Source: SHZL01 sp963708905 (GTDB lineage Bacteria; Pseudomonadota; Gammaproteobacteria; Xanthomonadales; SZUA-36). From it: a stretch of DNA of 64,000 bases. Both the position numbers and the translations under genes were made by a program. Location: contig CAVPUV010000073.1 in NCBI GenBank assembly GCA_963708905.1, forward strand, positions 10,026 to 74,025, read 5' to 3'. Below, piece by piece: positions 8,418 to 17,777 of this stretch; the stretch's first letter is position 1; every line of letters begins with the position of its first letter. Below the pieces are notes generated by a model that worked only from the letters and a program-made list of their open reading frames with translations, had not been told where the DNA came from and did no database searches.

Positions 8418-9068
8418 TCACGAAAGGCGTTCACCACGGCCTGCTCCAACCGCCGAAAAACGGCCATTCTGGAGGAAACCGAGAACTTGTTCTCCAACCT
8501 GGCCGGAAAACAACATACCGGTATGGCTCACGGGTAATACCACCCGCCCGCTCAGCCCCGGTGCATCCGCCTCACCTAGCGCAACGGTGCCGTCACTGAC
8601 TGCACCCGGCCGTCCGAGCAATCGCCCCAGGCCAAGTGCTTTACAACCGGCAATCATGCCGATCTCGCGGCCCTCCGCCCAGCGCGGCTGTGCCTGGCAA
8701 AGATCGGTGGCAAGCGCTCCAAGAAGCACCGCGCCTCCGGGTAATCGCAGCAGGCGGCGGGCCACCCGGCTACCCTGCAATGGGGTTCCGAGCAATACCA
8801 CACGGCCGCTTGCAAGCTCCGGTTCATTGGCCAGCATGTGCACTATCACCAGTCCGCCCATGCTGTGCCCCACGAAATGCAGCGCGGTGGAATGGCTTTG
8901 CCGTGCAAACTGCGCCAGCTCGCGCGCATGCACCGCCACGGGGGATGACGTCGGGTGGTAGGCAAACTGCCGCACGACATGGCCCGCGCGCCGCAGGCGA
9001 CGCGCCAGCACCGCCATGGCCCAGGGGCCATACCACAAACCGTGCACCAGGATCACTTCCATCGTCAT
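8418..9068 (-). CDS. Alpha/beta-hydrolase fold protein (lipase/PGAP1-like)
   Basis: Putative serine hydrolase of unknown substrate. The N-terminal strand VILVHGLWYGPWAM contains the HG oxyanion motif, and FVGHSMGGLVIVHML is the nucleophile elbow with Ser. A late His is present in LPVSHTGMLFS, and an Asp/Glu acid is plausible in between. 216 aa, no signal peptide. It lies next to rarD on the same strand with a 6 bp gap, so the two may be cotranscribed. Confidence 0.8.
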   Translation of the reverse strand: MTMEVILVHGLWYGPWAMAVLARRLRRAGHVVRQFAYHPTSSPVAVHARELAQFARQSHSTALHFVGHSMGGLVIVHMLANEPELASGRVVLLGTPLQGSRVARRLLRLPGGAVLLGALATDLCQAQPRWAEGREIGMIAGCKALGLGRLLGRPGAVSDGTVALGEADAPGLSGRVVLPVSHTGMLFSGQVGEQVLGFLQNGRFSAVGAGRGERLS

Positions 9069-9074
9069 ATCGAG

Positions 9075-9971
9075 TTAAATGCCTGCGCGGCGGCTGCGCA
9101 CAAAGGACTCCGAAGAAACCAGGGCCAGCCCGAGCCAGATGCAGGCGAACGCGACGGTGTGTCCCTGGGTAAAAGCTTCGTGGTAAACAAATACCGCCAG
9201 CAGGGAGCTCGTGGTAGGCGAAATGTATTGGAAAAACCCAACCGTGCTCAAGGCCAGGTGCCGCGCGGCCACGTTGAACCACACCAGGGGCAGAACCGTG
9301 ATCAGGCCGGACAGCACCAGCAACAAATCCAGTCGCAAGCTGGCATGAGCAAATACCAGCACGCCGTGACCCTTGGCCCAGAACAGATACACCACGGCCG
9401 GTGCGGCCAGCAACAGCGTTTCCCACAACAAACCCACCATCGGCCCGACGCCCAGTTTCTTGCGCAGCAGAACATAGAATCCAACACTGGCGGCGAGGGA
9501 CAGTGAAATCCATGGCGCCACGCCCAGAAACCAGGCGAGGTAAACCGTGCCGGCAGTGGCGATGGCAACGGCTGCAATCTGAATCGCGGTCAGGCGTTCC
9601 TGCAAAAAGATGATACCGAGCAGGACATTGAACAGCGGGGTAATGAAGTAGCCCAGGCTGGTGGCCAATATCTGGCCGTTATTGATGGCCCAGACGAAGA
9701 TAAGCCAGTTGCCCACGATCAGAGTGCCTGAAAGGCTGAGGATGGCCACGGTGCGGGGCGGCAAGCGCAGGCGCCGCCAGAACCCAGGACCATCCCGCAG
9801 CAGCAGAAACCCAGCCAGCATGGGGATGGACCAAAGGATGCGGTGGACAATGATTTCCAATGGCGGTACCGCGGCAATCCATTTGAAATAGACCGGCACC
9901 AGGCCCCAGATGGTAAACGCACCCAGGGCCGCGGCAATACCCAGCCGCTGCTTGTTCGATTCCTGATTCAA
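9075..9971 (-). CDS. rarD: EamA-family transporter RarD
   Basis: Inner-membrane drug/metabolite exporter with about ten helices in two EamA halves. The RarD-type beginning GAFTIWGLVPVYFKWI and the block EIIVHRILWSIP identify the subfamily; the substrate is not known from sequence. 298 aa, normal. It lies 19 bp downstream of aspS on the minus strand. Confidence 0.88.
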   Translation of the reverse strand: MNQESNKQRLGIAAALGAFTIWGLVPVYFKWIAAVPPLEIIVHRILWSIPMLAGFLLLRDGPGFWRRLRLPPRTVAILSLSGTLIVGNWLIFVWAINNGQILATSLGYFITPLFNVLLGIIFLQERLTAIQIAAVAIATAGTVYLAWFLGVAPWISLSLAASVGFYVLLRKKLGVGPMVGLLWETLLLAAPAVVYLFWAKGHGVLVFAHASLRLDLLLVLSGLITVLPLVWFNVAARHLALSTVGFFQYISPTTSSLLAVFVYHEAFTQGHTVAFACIWLGLALVSSESFVRSRRAGI

Positions 9972-9990
9972 TCAGTCTTCGGCTCTGTTT

Positions 9991-11748
9991 TTAATCCAGG
10001 TTGCGGATATGCAGTTCGGCCAGTTGCAGGTCGCTGACGGCGGAAGGCGCCGCCGTCAAAAGACACTGTGCCGTGGTGGTTTTCGGAAAAGCAATCACAT
10101 CGCGGATGGAATCCTCATTCGCCATCAGGGCGGCAATCCGGTCCAGTCCAAAGGCAATACCACCGTGCGGCGGTGCGCCATACTTCAGGGCGTCCAGCAG
10201 AAAACCGAATTTGTCTTGTGCCTCCTGCTCCCCGATACCGAGCAGGCTGAACACTGCCTGCTGCATCCGTGGATTATGAATACGAATGGAACCGCCGCCG
10301 ATTTCAGCCCCATTGAGCACCATGTCATATCCCTTGGACAGCGCAGCGGCCGGGCCGGCAAGCAGCGCCTCGGCATCGCTTTCCACCGGCGCGGTGAAGG
10401 GGTGATGCATGGCCAGATAACGCCCGGCTGTTCCATCCCATTCGAACATCGGGAACTGGGTGACCCAGAGCGGCTGCCAACCCGCCGGCACGCGTCCCAG
10501 GTCATGCGCCACCCGCACCCGCAGTTGACCCATGAAATTGCTCACGGTCAACCACTCTCCCGCGCCAAAAAACAGCAGGTCGCCATCCAGGGCGGCGGTG
10601 GCCCGGGCGATGCCCTGCCAGGCTGTTTCGTCGAGGAATTTGGCGATGGGAGACTGCAGGCCCTGCAGCCCGGAACCGCTGTCATTCACCTTGATCCAGG
10701 CCAGGCCTTTGGCGCCATGACGGCCGACAAAATGTGTGTACTCGTCGATCTGCTTGCGTGAAAGTCCTGCCCCTCCAGGGATGCGCAGGGCGGCCACGCG
10801 CGAACCTGCGTCCGCCGCCGGCGCGGCGAATACCTTGAACTCGATGTGCCGTACGTATTCATCGACAGTAACAAGTTCGCCGGCAATTCTCAGATCAGGC
10901 TTGTCCGAGCCGAAACGATCCATGGCCTCGCGCCAACTCAGGCGCGGGAACGGTTGGGGCAGATCGACGCCCAGGGTGGCGCGAAATACCTGGCACATCA
11001 TTTGTTCCGCGCAGTCCTGCACCATGCGTTCATCGACGAAGGCCATTTCCATATCGAGCTGGGTGAATTCGGGCTGGCGATCCGCGCGCAGATCCTCGTC
11101 ACGAAAACAGCGGGCAATCTGGTAGTAGCGATCCATTCCGGCCATCATCAGCAATTGCTTGAACAACTGCGGAGATTGCGGCAGCGCATAGAACTGCCCG
11201 GCATGCACACGGCTGGGAACCAGGTAGTCCCGGGCCCCTTCGGGGGTTGCGCGGGTGAGGATGGGCGTTTCCATTTCGATAAATCCGGCGCTGTCCAGGT
11301 GGCTGCGAATGGCGCGGTACAGGGCGGCCCGTTGCTTGAGGTTCTTCTGCATGCGAGGGCGGCGCAGATCCAGGTAACGGTATTTCAACCGCACTTCCTC
11401 GCCATCCTCATCGGTCATCATCAGCGGCATGGGGGCCGAAGGGTTCAGCAACTCCACTTCGCTGGCCACCACTTCCACCCGTCCGGTTGCCATCGATTCA
11501 TTCCACTGGCTCTCGGGGCGCAGCCTGACCAGGCCAGTGATGCGGACACAGTACTCATTACGCAGGCTTTCAGCGGCGGAAAATGCCGCACTGCCGGGCT
11601 CGATCACTACCTGCACAATCCCGGCGATATCCCTGACGCCCAGGAATATCAGGCCGCCAAGGTCGCGGCGGCGATCGACCCAACCGCACAGGGTGACGGG
11701 CTGTGCCGTGATCTGTTCGTTTACTTCGCCACAATAATGGGTGCGCAT
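9991..11748 (-). CDS. aspS: Aspartyl-tRNA synthetase
   Basis: Class II synthetase charging tRNA-Asp (possibly also tRNA-Asn, not decidable here). Starts MRTHYCGEVNE; N-terminal OB anticodon domain (VTLCGWVDRRRDLGGLIFLGVRD); motif 2 region FRDEDLRADRQPEFTQLDMEM; bacterial GAD insertion in the middle; motif 3 GIAFGLDRIAALM. 585 aa, the length of bacterial AspRS. Only 3 bp separate the start codon from the inverted-repeat element at 11752-12022, so its leader is element sequence. Confidence 0.97.
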   Translation of the reverse strand: MRTHYCGEVNEQITAQPVTLCGWVDRRRDLGGLIFLGVRDIAGIVQVVIEPGSAAFSAAESLRNEYCVRITGLVRLRPESQWNESMATGRVEVVASEVELLNPSAPMPLMMTDEDGEEVRLKYRYLDLRRPRMQKNLKQRAALYRAIRSHLDSAGFIEMETPILTRATPEGARDYLVPSRVHAGQFYALPQSPQLFKQLLMMAGMDRYYQIARCFRDEDLRADRQPEFTQLDMEMAFVDERMVQDCAEQMMCQVFRATLGVDLPQPFPRLSWREAMDRFGSDKPDLRIAGELVTVDEYVRHIEFKVFAAPAADAGSRVAALRIPGGAGLSRKQIDEYTHFVGRHGAKGLAWIKVNDSGSGLQGLQSPIAKFLDETAWQGIARATAALDGDLLFFGAGEWLTVSNFMGQLRVRVAHDLGRVPAGWQPLWVTQFPMFEWDGTAGRYLAMHHPFTAPVESDAEALLAGPAAALSKGYDMVLNGAEIGGGSIRIHNPRMQQAVFSLLGIGEQEAQDKFGFLLDALKYGAPPHGGIAFGLDRIAALMANEDSIRDVIAFPKTTTAQCLLTAAPSAVSDLQLAELHIRNLD

Positions 11749-11751
11749 GTA

Positions 11752-12022
11752 CTAGGGCCTGTTAACATTTACCCGGTCGCCGCGGCGAGGGCCATTTTTT
11801 CGCCAGGCCAGGCGCGGCGAGCGTGGTGTAGTCAGTCTACACGAGCGAGCCGCAACGCCGCCTGGCGGAAAAATGGCCACGCCCCGAAGGGTTGCGCCCA
11901 AAAAACGCCCTGGCGGCGTTGCTCGTCGTTCATTTAGTGTCACTAAACTTCTCTCCTCGCGCCTTGCCAGGGCGTTTTTTGGGCAGCAACGCGGTGATCG
12001 GGTAAATGTTAACAGGCCCTAG
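11752..12022. mobile_element. MITE-like element with CTAGGGCCTGTTAACATTTA ends
   Basis: 271 bp non-coding element. Both ends carry the same 24-bp inverted repeat (CTAGGGCCTGTTAACATTTA plus CCCG); the outer CTAG could be a duplicated target. The interior is two large hairpins: one with arms around GGCCATTTTTTCGCCAGG and GCCTGGCGGAAAAATGGCC, the other with GCCCAAAAAACGCCCTGGCG and its complement at CGCCTTGCCAGGGCGTTTTTTGGGC. It occupies all of the aspS upstream region. Confidence 0.85.
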
Positions 12023-12051
12023 CAACTCCTGGAATGCAACAAAAAAGGGAT

Positions 12052-12453
12052 TCAAGCCGTGTCAGACGCGCTGCCACCCGTCGTTTTGCTTTTGCCGGCA
12101 TTGGCAGAATCCGCTGAACCACCAGCCGGCGGAGCGACCTTGGCGGCGCCATCGCTTTTCCCCCCTGCTGCTTCAGCTGTGGCGGCGCCATCGCTTTTCC
12201 CCCCTGCTGCTTCAGCTGTGGCGGCGCCATCGCTTTTCCCGCCCGAAGATTCTGCAAGATTTCGCTTGTTTCCCTGTTTGAAATCCGTCTCGTACCAGCC
12301 AGCGCCTTTGAGACGGAAACCGGCAGCTGATATGAGCCGGCGCAATTTTGCCTTGCCACATTGCGGACAAACCGTGAGTACGGGGTCGCTCAAACGTTGC
12401 AGTTTTTCCAGTTCGTGGTGACACGACTGACAGCGGTATTCATAAATGGGCAT
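12052..12453 (-). CDS. FmdB-family zinc ribbon protein with repeated tail
   Basis: Small putative regulatory zinc ribbon. N-terminus MPIYEYRCQSCHHELE and VCPQCGK give two CxxC pairs, followed by the conserved RRLISAAGFRLKGAGWYETDFK. The C-terminal 60 residues are low complexity and contain a 13-residue unit (GGKSDGAATAEAA) about 2.5 times. 133 aa; the ribbon is typical, the tail is longer than usual. Genes of this family often precede aspS, as here. Confidence 0.88.
   Translation of the reverse strand: MPIYEYRCQSCHHELEKLQRLSDPVLTVCPQCGKAKLRRLISAAGFRLKGAGWYETDFKQGNKRNLAESSGGKSDGAATAEAAGGKSDGAATAEAAGGKSDGAAKVAPPAGGSADSANAGKSKTTGGSASDTA
12142..12240. repeat. 39-bp tandem repeat inside the FmdB-family gene
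   Basis: Two full 39-bp copies (12142-12180 and 12181-12219) plus 21 bp of a third, identical by eye. In frame it encodes 13 residues per unit, so copy-number change would alter protein length without a frameshift. Confidence 0.9.
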
Positions 12454-12619
12454 ATTCTTGTTCCTGCAGGGTAGCGGGCAATTATAAGTGATGCGCCACA
12501 GGTGGGGGCGATTTCAAGGATTTCCAGCGCCCCATGAAAGGACAGAACTGATATGATCAGCGGCTTTCCTGTAAGACTGTTTCCAGGCCGGATTTCCGGC
12601 ATTATCTACGAGAACTGCC

Positions 12620-14302
12620 ATGATTCGATTTTGCACGATGGTGTTATCCCTGCCTTTAATGCTGACGGCTTGCCAGCAGCATGAGGAAGCCGCGGCGCCT
12701 GCCGCCGCGGACGCTACTGCACCAGCCGAAACGGCGGACGCGGAAGCCCTGTCCGCGCAACCCTCGCGCTTTGACATTTACGCCACCGTCCGCCTGACTG
12801 CGGATCTCAGCCACTTGACCGACCAGCAGAGGAAGATGATTCCCTTGCTGATCCAGGCTGCAAAGATCATGGACGACCTGTTCTGGCAACAGACCTATGG
12901 GGACAAGGAAGCTTTTCTTGGCAGCATCAGTAATGCGCGGGAACGGCGGTTTGCGGACATCAATTACGGGCCCTGGGACCGGCTGGCCGCGGATGCGCCG
13001 TTTATCGAAAGCGCCGGCCCAAAGCCGCCGGGTGCGCGCTTTTACCCACAGGACATGAGCAAGCAGGAATTCGAATCCTGGGATCAGGAGGACAAAGACG
13101 GACTGTATTCGCTGGTGGTCCGCAACCAACAGGGCAGCCTGGGCCTGGTGCCTTACAGCAAGGCCTACCAGGACGAACTGGGCCGGGCCGCCAGCCTGCT
13201 CCGGCAGGCCGCCGAACTGGCCGACGATGCGGAATTCAGCAACTACCTGCTGATGCGCGCGCATGCACTCGAGACCGACGATTACCAGTCATCCGACATG
13301 GCCTGGATGGAGATGAAAAACAATCCGATCGAACTGGTGATCGGGCCGATCGAAACCTATGAGGACCATTTGTTCGGATACCGCGCCGCATTCGAAGCCT
13401 TTGTGCTGCTCAAAGACCCGGTGTGGAGCGACCGCCTGGCGCGCTTTGCCGAGTACCTGCCCGAACTGCAAACCGGCTTGCCGGTGGCGGATGCGTACAA
13501 GCGCGAAAAGCCCGGTTCCGCTGCCGACCTTAATGCTTATGACGTCATTTACTACGCCGGACATGGCAACGCCGGCGCCAAAACAATCGCGATCAATCTG
13601 CCGAACGACGAGCAGGTGCAGTTGGCCAAAGGCACCCGCCGCCTGCAGTTGAAGAATGCGATGCTGGCCAAGTACAAGCAGATTCTGCTGCCAATCGCCG
13701 ACATGCTGATCGCGGACGATCAACGCCCGCATATTACCTTCGACTCGTTTTTTGGCAACACCATGTTCCACGAAGTGGCGCATGGTCTGGGCATCAAGAA
13801 CACGCTGGATGGACAAAACACCGTGCACCAGGCGCTGAAGGAGCATGACTCGGCGCTGGAGGAGGGCAAAGCCGATATCCTGGGACTGTACATGGTGCAG
13901 AAACTGCGGGAAAAAGGGGAGATCACCGAGGGTGAACTGATGGACGACTATGTCACCTTCATGGCCGGCATTTTCCGTTCCGTGCGCTTCGGTGCCTCCG
14001 AAGCCCATGGCGTGGCCAACATGATCCGCTTCAATTTCTTCCAGCAGGCCGGCGCCTTTACCCGCGATGAAAAGAGCGGAAAATACCGCGTCCACGTGGC
14101 CGAATTCGAGCAAGCGGTGGAAGATTTGAGCCGGACCCTGCTGACCTTGCAGGGTGACGGCAATTATGCAGAAGTGGACGCGTTCGTTCGCCGCTATGCG
14201 CGTATTGACGACCCGTTACAGGCCGACCTCGACCGGCTGGCGGCGGCCAGCATTCCGGTCGATATCGTTTTCGAGCAGGGGACAGAGGTTCTAGGGTTAT
14301 AG
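12620..14302 (+). CDS. M49-like (dipeptidyl-peptidase III-related) zinc peptidase lipoprotein
   Basis: Putative lipoprotein: signal peptide with lipobox LMLTACQQ. Body resembles the DPP III/M49-like hydrolases seen in bacteria. The zinc site reads FHEVAHGLG, i.e. HExxH rather than the classical M49 HExxxH, followed by LEEGKADILGLYM supplying the likely third ligand Glu. The region NPIELVIGPIETYEDHLFG is a family block. 560 aa. It lies 6 bp before proB on the plus strand; cotranscription is possible. Substrate unknown. Confidence 0.78.
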   Translation: MIRFCTMVLSLPLMLTACQQHEEAAAPAAADATAPAETADAEALSAQPSRFDIYATVRLTADLSHLTDQQRKMIPLLIQAAKIMDDLFWQQTYGDKEAFLGSISNARERRFADINYGPWDRLAADAPFIESAGPKPPGARFYPQDMSKQEFESWDQEDKDGLYSLVVRNQQGSLGLVPYSKAYQDELGRAASLLRQAAELADDAEFSNYLLMRAHALETDDYQSSDMAWMEMKNNPIELVIGPIETYEDHLFGYRAAFEAFVLLKDPVWSDRLARFAEYLPELQTGLPVADAYKREKPGSAADLNAYDVIYYAGHGNAGAKTIAINLPNDEQVQLAKGTRRLQLKNAMLAKYKQILLPIADMLIADDQRPHITFDSFFGNTMFHEVAHGLGIKNTLDGQNTVHQALKEHDSALEEGKADILGLYMVQKLREKGEITEGELMDDYVTFMAGIFRSVRFGASEAHGVANMIRFNFFQQAGAFTRDEKSGKYRVHVAEFEQAVEDLSRTLLTLQGDGNYAEVDAFVRRYARIDDPLQADLDRLAAASIPVDIVFEQGTEVLGL

Positions 14303-14308
14303 AATTGT

Positions 14309-15424
14309 ATGGAACGGCGGAAGAACAGCAAACGGATTGTCGTCAAGGTGGGGAGCCAGGTTCTGTGCAACGCGACCGGTGCGCTGAACATCCCTGTACT
14401 GACCAGTCTGGCCAGTCAAATCAGTGCTCTCGGCCGGCAAGGCTGGCACACTCTGTTGGTATCCTCTGGCGCTGTGGCTTCCGGCATGGGGGTGATGCAG
14501 ACAGAACCAGGGGCACAAAAACTGCGAAGAATTCCCAATCCGGTCACCCGCAAACAGGCACTGGCTGCTGCCGGACAGGTGCGTCTGATGGAGACCTGGC
14601 GACAGCACTTCAATGCGCATGAACTGACCGTGGCCCAGGTGCTGGCGACCCGCAGCGACTTCCAGACGCGGCGGCATTATCTCAATATGCGGGCGTGTAT
14701 AGAGGCTTTGCTGGACTGTGGGGTCATCCCCATCGTCAATGAAAATGACGTTGTCGCGGTCACTGAACTGATGTTCACCGATAACGACGAACTGGCGGGT
14801 CTGTTGGCCGGCATGGTGAACGCCGAACTGTTGTGTCTGCTGAGCACCGTCGCCGGCGTTTATGACCGCGCCATGGATCAGCCGGGGTCTTGCCGTATCA
14901 GCCGCTGGGATGACCGCAGGCATCAGATCGAAGACATCGTGCAACGCGGCACATCCGAACTCGGACGTGGCGGAATGCACAGCAAGATCACGGTCGCACG
15001 CAAGGCCGCCAACCTGGGTACCGAGGTGGTTATTGCCGACGGCACTGCCGGCGGCATCCTGCTGGACGTCGTGGCCGGCGGTGACGTTGGAACGCGTTTT
15101 CCGGCGCACCGCGAAGCGTCTTCAGCCAAGCGCTGGCTGGCCAGTGCCCAGGGCGTTGCCGGCGGTAGTGTGACGGTCAATGCCGGAGCGGAAGCCGCCC
15201 TGCTCGATCGTAGCCGTCTGGCCAGCCTGCTGCCGGTAGGAATCGAGTCGGTTGAAGGGCCCTTTGAGCGCGGCAACGTCATACAAATCCGCAACAGCGA
15301 GCACAAAGTGCTGGGCTGCGGGCGCGCCCGTTACGACTACCGCGAGGCGGAAAAGCTGCAGGGACAACGTGGACACAAGCCGCTGATCCACTACGATTAC
15401 CTCTACCTGATCACGCCTGCATGA
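14309..15424 (+). CDS. proB: Glutamate 5-kinase
   Basis: First step of proline synthesis: ATP-dependent phosphorylation of glutamate. Amino-acid-kinase domain starts at RIVVKVGSQVL; further motifs LLVSSGAVASGM, PIVNENDVVAV and RGGMHSKITVARKA are seen. A C-terminal PUA domain begins about residue 275. 371 aa, normal. The gene is 4 bp upstream of proA. Confidence 0.96.
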   Translation: MERRKNSKRIVVKVGSQVLCNATGALNIPVLTSLASQISALGRQGWHTLLVSSGAVASGMGVMQTEPGAQKLRRIPNPVTRKQALAAAGQVRLMETWRQHFNAHELTVAQVLATRSDFQTRRHYLNMRACIEALLDCGVIPIVNENDVVAVTELMFTDNDELAGLLAGMVNAELLCLLSTVAGVYDRAMDQPGSCRISRWDDRRHQIEDIVQRGTSELGRGGMHSKITVARKAANLGTEVVIADGTAGGILLDVVAGGDVGTRFPAHREASSAKRWLASAQGVAGGSVTVNAGAEAALLDRSRLASLLPVGIESVEGPFERGNVIQIRNSEHKVLGCGRARYDYREAEKLQGQRGHKPLIHYDYLYLITPA

Positions 15425-15428
15425 TGCA

Positions 15429-16718
15429 ATGAACATGAAAACCGAACCGCTCAGTGACGTAAGCCATGCCGTGAGCGAACAACTGCGCGCCACCCGCGAG
15501 GCGTCCCGCGGCCTTTTATCCCATCCGGCTGCAACCATCGACGCCGTATTGAATGCCCTCGCCGATCGCCTGATCGCCGCGGCGCCACGGATTCTGCAGG
15601 CCAACCGGCGTGACCTCGCGCGCATGGATGAGCACGATCCGAAATTCGATCGCCTGTTGCTTGATCATGGCCGCCTGCATGGCATCGCCGCCGATCTGCG
15701 TCATGTCGCCAGCCTGCCTTCCCCCATCGGTGAAGTGCTGCTGCAAAAGACGCTGGAAAACGGGCTTGCGCTGTGCAAGGTGCGCGTGCCGATGGGGGTT
15801 ATCGCGGTCATATTCGAATCCCGGCCCAACGTCACCTTCGATGTCTTCGCCTTGTGCCTCAAAACACGCAATGCCTGCGTCCTCAAGGGCAGCAGTGATG
15901 CCGAAGATACCAACCGGGTCGTGGTGGAATTGATCCATGAAGTGTTGCTTGCCCACGGACTCGACCCCAAAGTGGTCTACCTTGCCCCTCCGCAGCGGCA
16001 GTACTTGCCGCAGATTCTGCAGGCTGTCGGCCTGATCGACCTGGCGATCCCCAGGGGTTCGCGCGGCCTGATCGATTTTGTCCGCGACAATGCCCGCATC
16101 CCGGTGATCGAAACCGGCGCCGGCATCGTACATACCTATGTCGACGCGTCGGCCGATGTGGGCCAGGCGGCCACCATCATCACCAATGCCAAGGCGCGCA
16201 GAGTCAGCGTCTGCAATGCCCTGGACACCCTGATATTGCATCGCGACCTGTTAGCGGACCTGCCTGCCTTGTTGCATACACTGGGTGCGGAATTTGCCGT
16301 CGAAGTGTTCGCCGATGAGGAAGCCTTCGCCAGTTTGCAAGGGCGGTACCCGGCCAGTCTCAAGCCGGCCCGCGAAGAGCATTTCGGGCAGGAGTTTCTG
16401 GCCTACCGCATGTCGGTGAAAACGGTATCCGGCCTCGGAGAAGCGCTGGAACACATACATCGATACAGTTCAAAACACTCGGAAGCCATCGTGGCGCAGG
16501 ACCCGGTGGTCATTGAACGATTTTTGCTGGAGGTGGATGCCGCGGTGGTATTGGCCAATACCTCGACCGCTTTCACCGACGGCGCGCAATTTGGCATGGG
16601 TGCGGAAATCGGTATCAGCACACAGAAACTGCACGCACGCGGGCCCATGGCGCTGGCGGAAATCACCAGCTACAAGTGGCTGGTCCGGGGCGATGGCCAG
16701 GTCCGTCCGATGAGCTGA
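15429..16718 (+). CDS. proA: Gamma-glutamyl phosphate reductase
   Basis: Second proline-synthesis enzyme, NADPH-dependent reduction of glutamyl-5-phosphate. The catalytic Cys lies in ARRVSVCNALDTLILH; other family blocks are GVIAVIFESRPNVT, CVLKGSSDAEDTN, IPVIETGAGIVHTYVD and FTDGAQFGMGAEIGIST. 429 aa. Directly follows proB. Confidence 0.96.
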   Translation: MNMKTEPLSDVSHAVSEQLRATREASRGLLSHPAATIDAVLNALADRLIAAAPRILQANRRDLARMDEHDPKFDRLLLDHGRLHGIAADLRHVASLPSPIGEVLLQKTLENGLALCKVRVPMGVIAVIFESRPNVTFDVFALCLKTRNACVLKGSSDAEDTNRVVVELIHEVLLAHGLDPKVVYLAPPQRQYLPQILQAVGLIDLAIPRGSRGLIDFVRDNARIPVIETGAGIVHTYVDASADVGQAATIITNAKARRVSVCNALDTLILHRDLLADLPALLHTLGAEFAVEVFADEEAFASLQGRYPASLKPAREEHFGQEFLAYRMSVKTVSGLGEALEHIHRYSSKHSEAIVAQDPVVIERFLLEVDAAVVLANTSTAFTDGAQFGMGAEIGISTQKLHARGPMALAEITSYKWLVRGDGQVRPMS

Positions 16719-16721
16719 TCC

Positions 16722-17468
16722 ATGGCCAAAGTACTGGTTTTTCAGCATGTCGCCGCCGAACCGCTGGGCACCCTGGACCCCATGATCCGGGATCGTGGCC
16801 ACCGCATCCGTTATGTGAATTTTCACCGCGAGCCGGACGCCCGACCCGATGTCAGCCGCTACAACGCGCTGATCGTGCTGGGTGGTCCGCAAATGCCCGA
16901 CCAGTGTGATATCTATCCACATCTGACCATCGAAATGCGCTGCATCGAAGCCGCTTTGAAACGGGACATCCCGGTATTGGGCATATGCCTGGGTGCGCAG
17001 CTGCTGGCTTGTACGCTCGGTGGCGGTGTCCAGGCGCTGCCGCAATGGGAGATCGGTTGGTACGATCTCAAACCGACGGCCCAGGCTGCAGCCGACCCGC
17101 TGTTTTGCAGCCTGGTGCAGCCACACCCGGTGTTTCAATGGCATGGTTATACTTTCGACATACCTGCCGGCGCGACACATCTGGCGCACTCGGACAGCTG
17201 TGAAAACCAGGCTTTCCGTTATGGCGCGAACGCATACGGACTGCAGTGCCATCTCGAACTGGATGAACGCCTGATCAACCGCTGGCTCAATTACCCGCAG
17301 TACCAGGAGGACCTCAACACCGCGGGACGGGGCCAGGACGTTGCCACCATTCGCGAACAGACGCATAAACTCATTGGCCAGTCAGTAGCCCTGAGCTATG
17401 AACTGTTCGGTCAGTTCCTCAAGCCGCTGGGCTTGCCGGCTTCACGGCACCTGCTGCCGTCACGGTAA
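16722..17468 (+). CDS. Class I glutamine amidotransferase (GMP-synthase-like)
   Basis: Stand-alone GATase-1 domain protein. Triad candidates: Cys in VLGICLGAQLLA, and His/Glu in GLQCHLELDERL. 248 aa, no synthase partner domain, so it may act as a glutaminase-type or gamma-glutamyl-cleaving enzyme. Starts 3 bp after proA, so it may belong to the same operon; a role linked to glutamate supply is only inference. Confidence 0.85.
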   Translation: MAKVLVFQHVAAEPLGTLDPMIRDRGHRIRYVNFHREPDARPDVSRYNALIVLGGPQMPDQCDIYPHLTIEMRCIEAALKRDIPVLGICLGAQLLACTLGGGVQALPQWEIGWYDLKPTAQAAADPLFCSLVQPHPVFQWHGYTFDIPAGATHLAHSDSCENQAFRYGANAYGLQCHLELDERLINRWLNYPQYQEDLNTAGRGQDVATIREQTHKLIGQSVALSYELFGQFLKPLGLPASRHLLPSR

Positions 17469-17777
17469 TTTGCTGGGAATATGCATGAAAAGCCGGCATC
17501 CAAAAGAATTGCACTTTTGTTAATAAGACGTCGTCTGGAAAAATTGCGCTTTTGTTTCTACGACATCGCCTGGAAGAATTGCGCTTTTGTTTCTACGACG
17601 TCATCCCAGGATTGGCAAAGCCAAACCTGGGATCCAGAAAGTTCGATTGCGGCAGACTGGATCCCAGAGATGTGCTGCGCACACTCTGGGATGACGGCCC
17701 CTCTGTTCGATGACGGCCCCTCTGTTCGATGGCGGCTTTTCTTCCAAGTCGAGACTTGCCAGTCCATCCGAGGGAAC
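17469..17777. repeat. Intergenic repeat cluster downstream of clpB
   Basis: No convincing gene. Holds three approximate 35-bp tandem copies of a unit with ATTGCGCTTTTGTTTCTACG (about 17508-17610), then REP-like palindromes of the CATCCCAGG...CCTGGGATCCAG and TGGATCCCAGAG...CTCTGGGATGACG type (about 17605-17695), and a short direct duplication of GACGGCCCCTCTGTTCGAT. The same palindrome family recurs on the other side of clpB. Confidence 0.7.

Noticed and set aside
17508..17610. Possible CRISPR array (three similar 35-bp units)
   Set aside because: Units are directly tandem with no unique spacers, and only about three imperfect copies are present.
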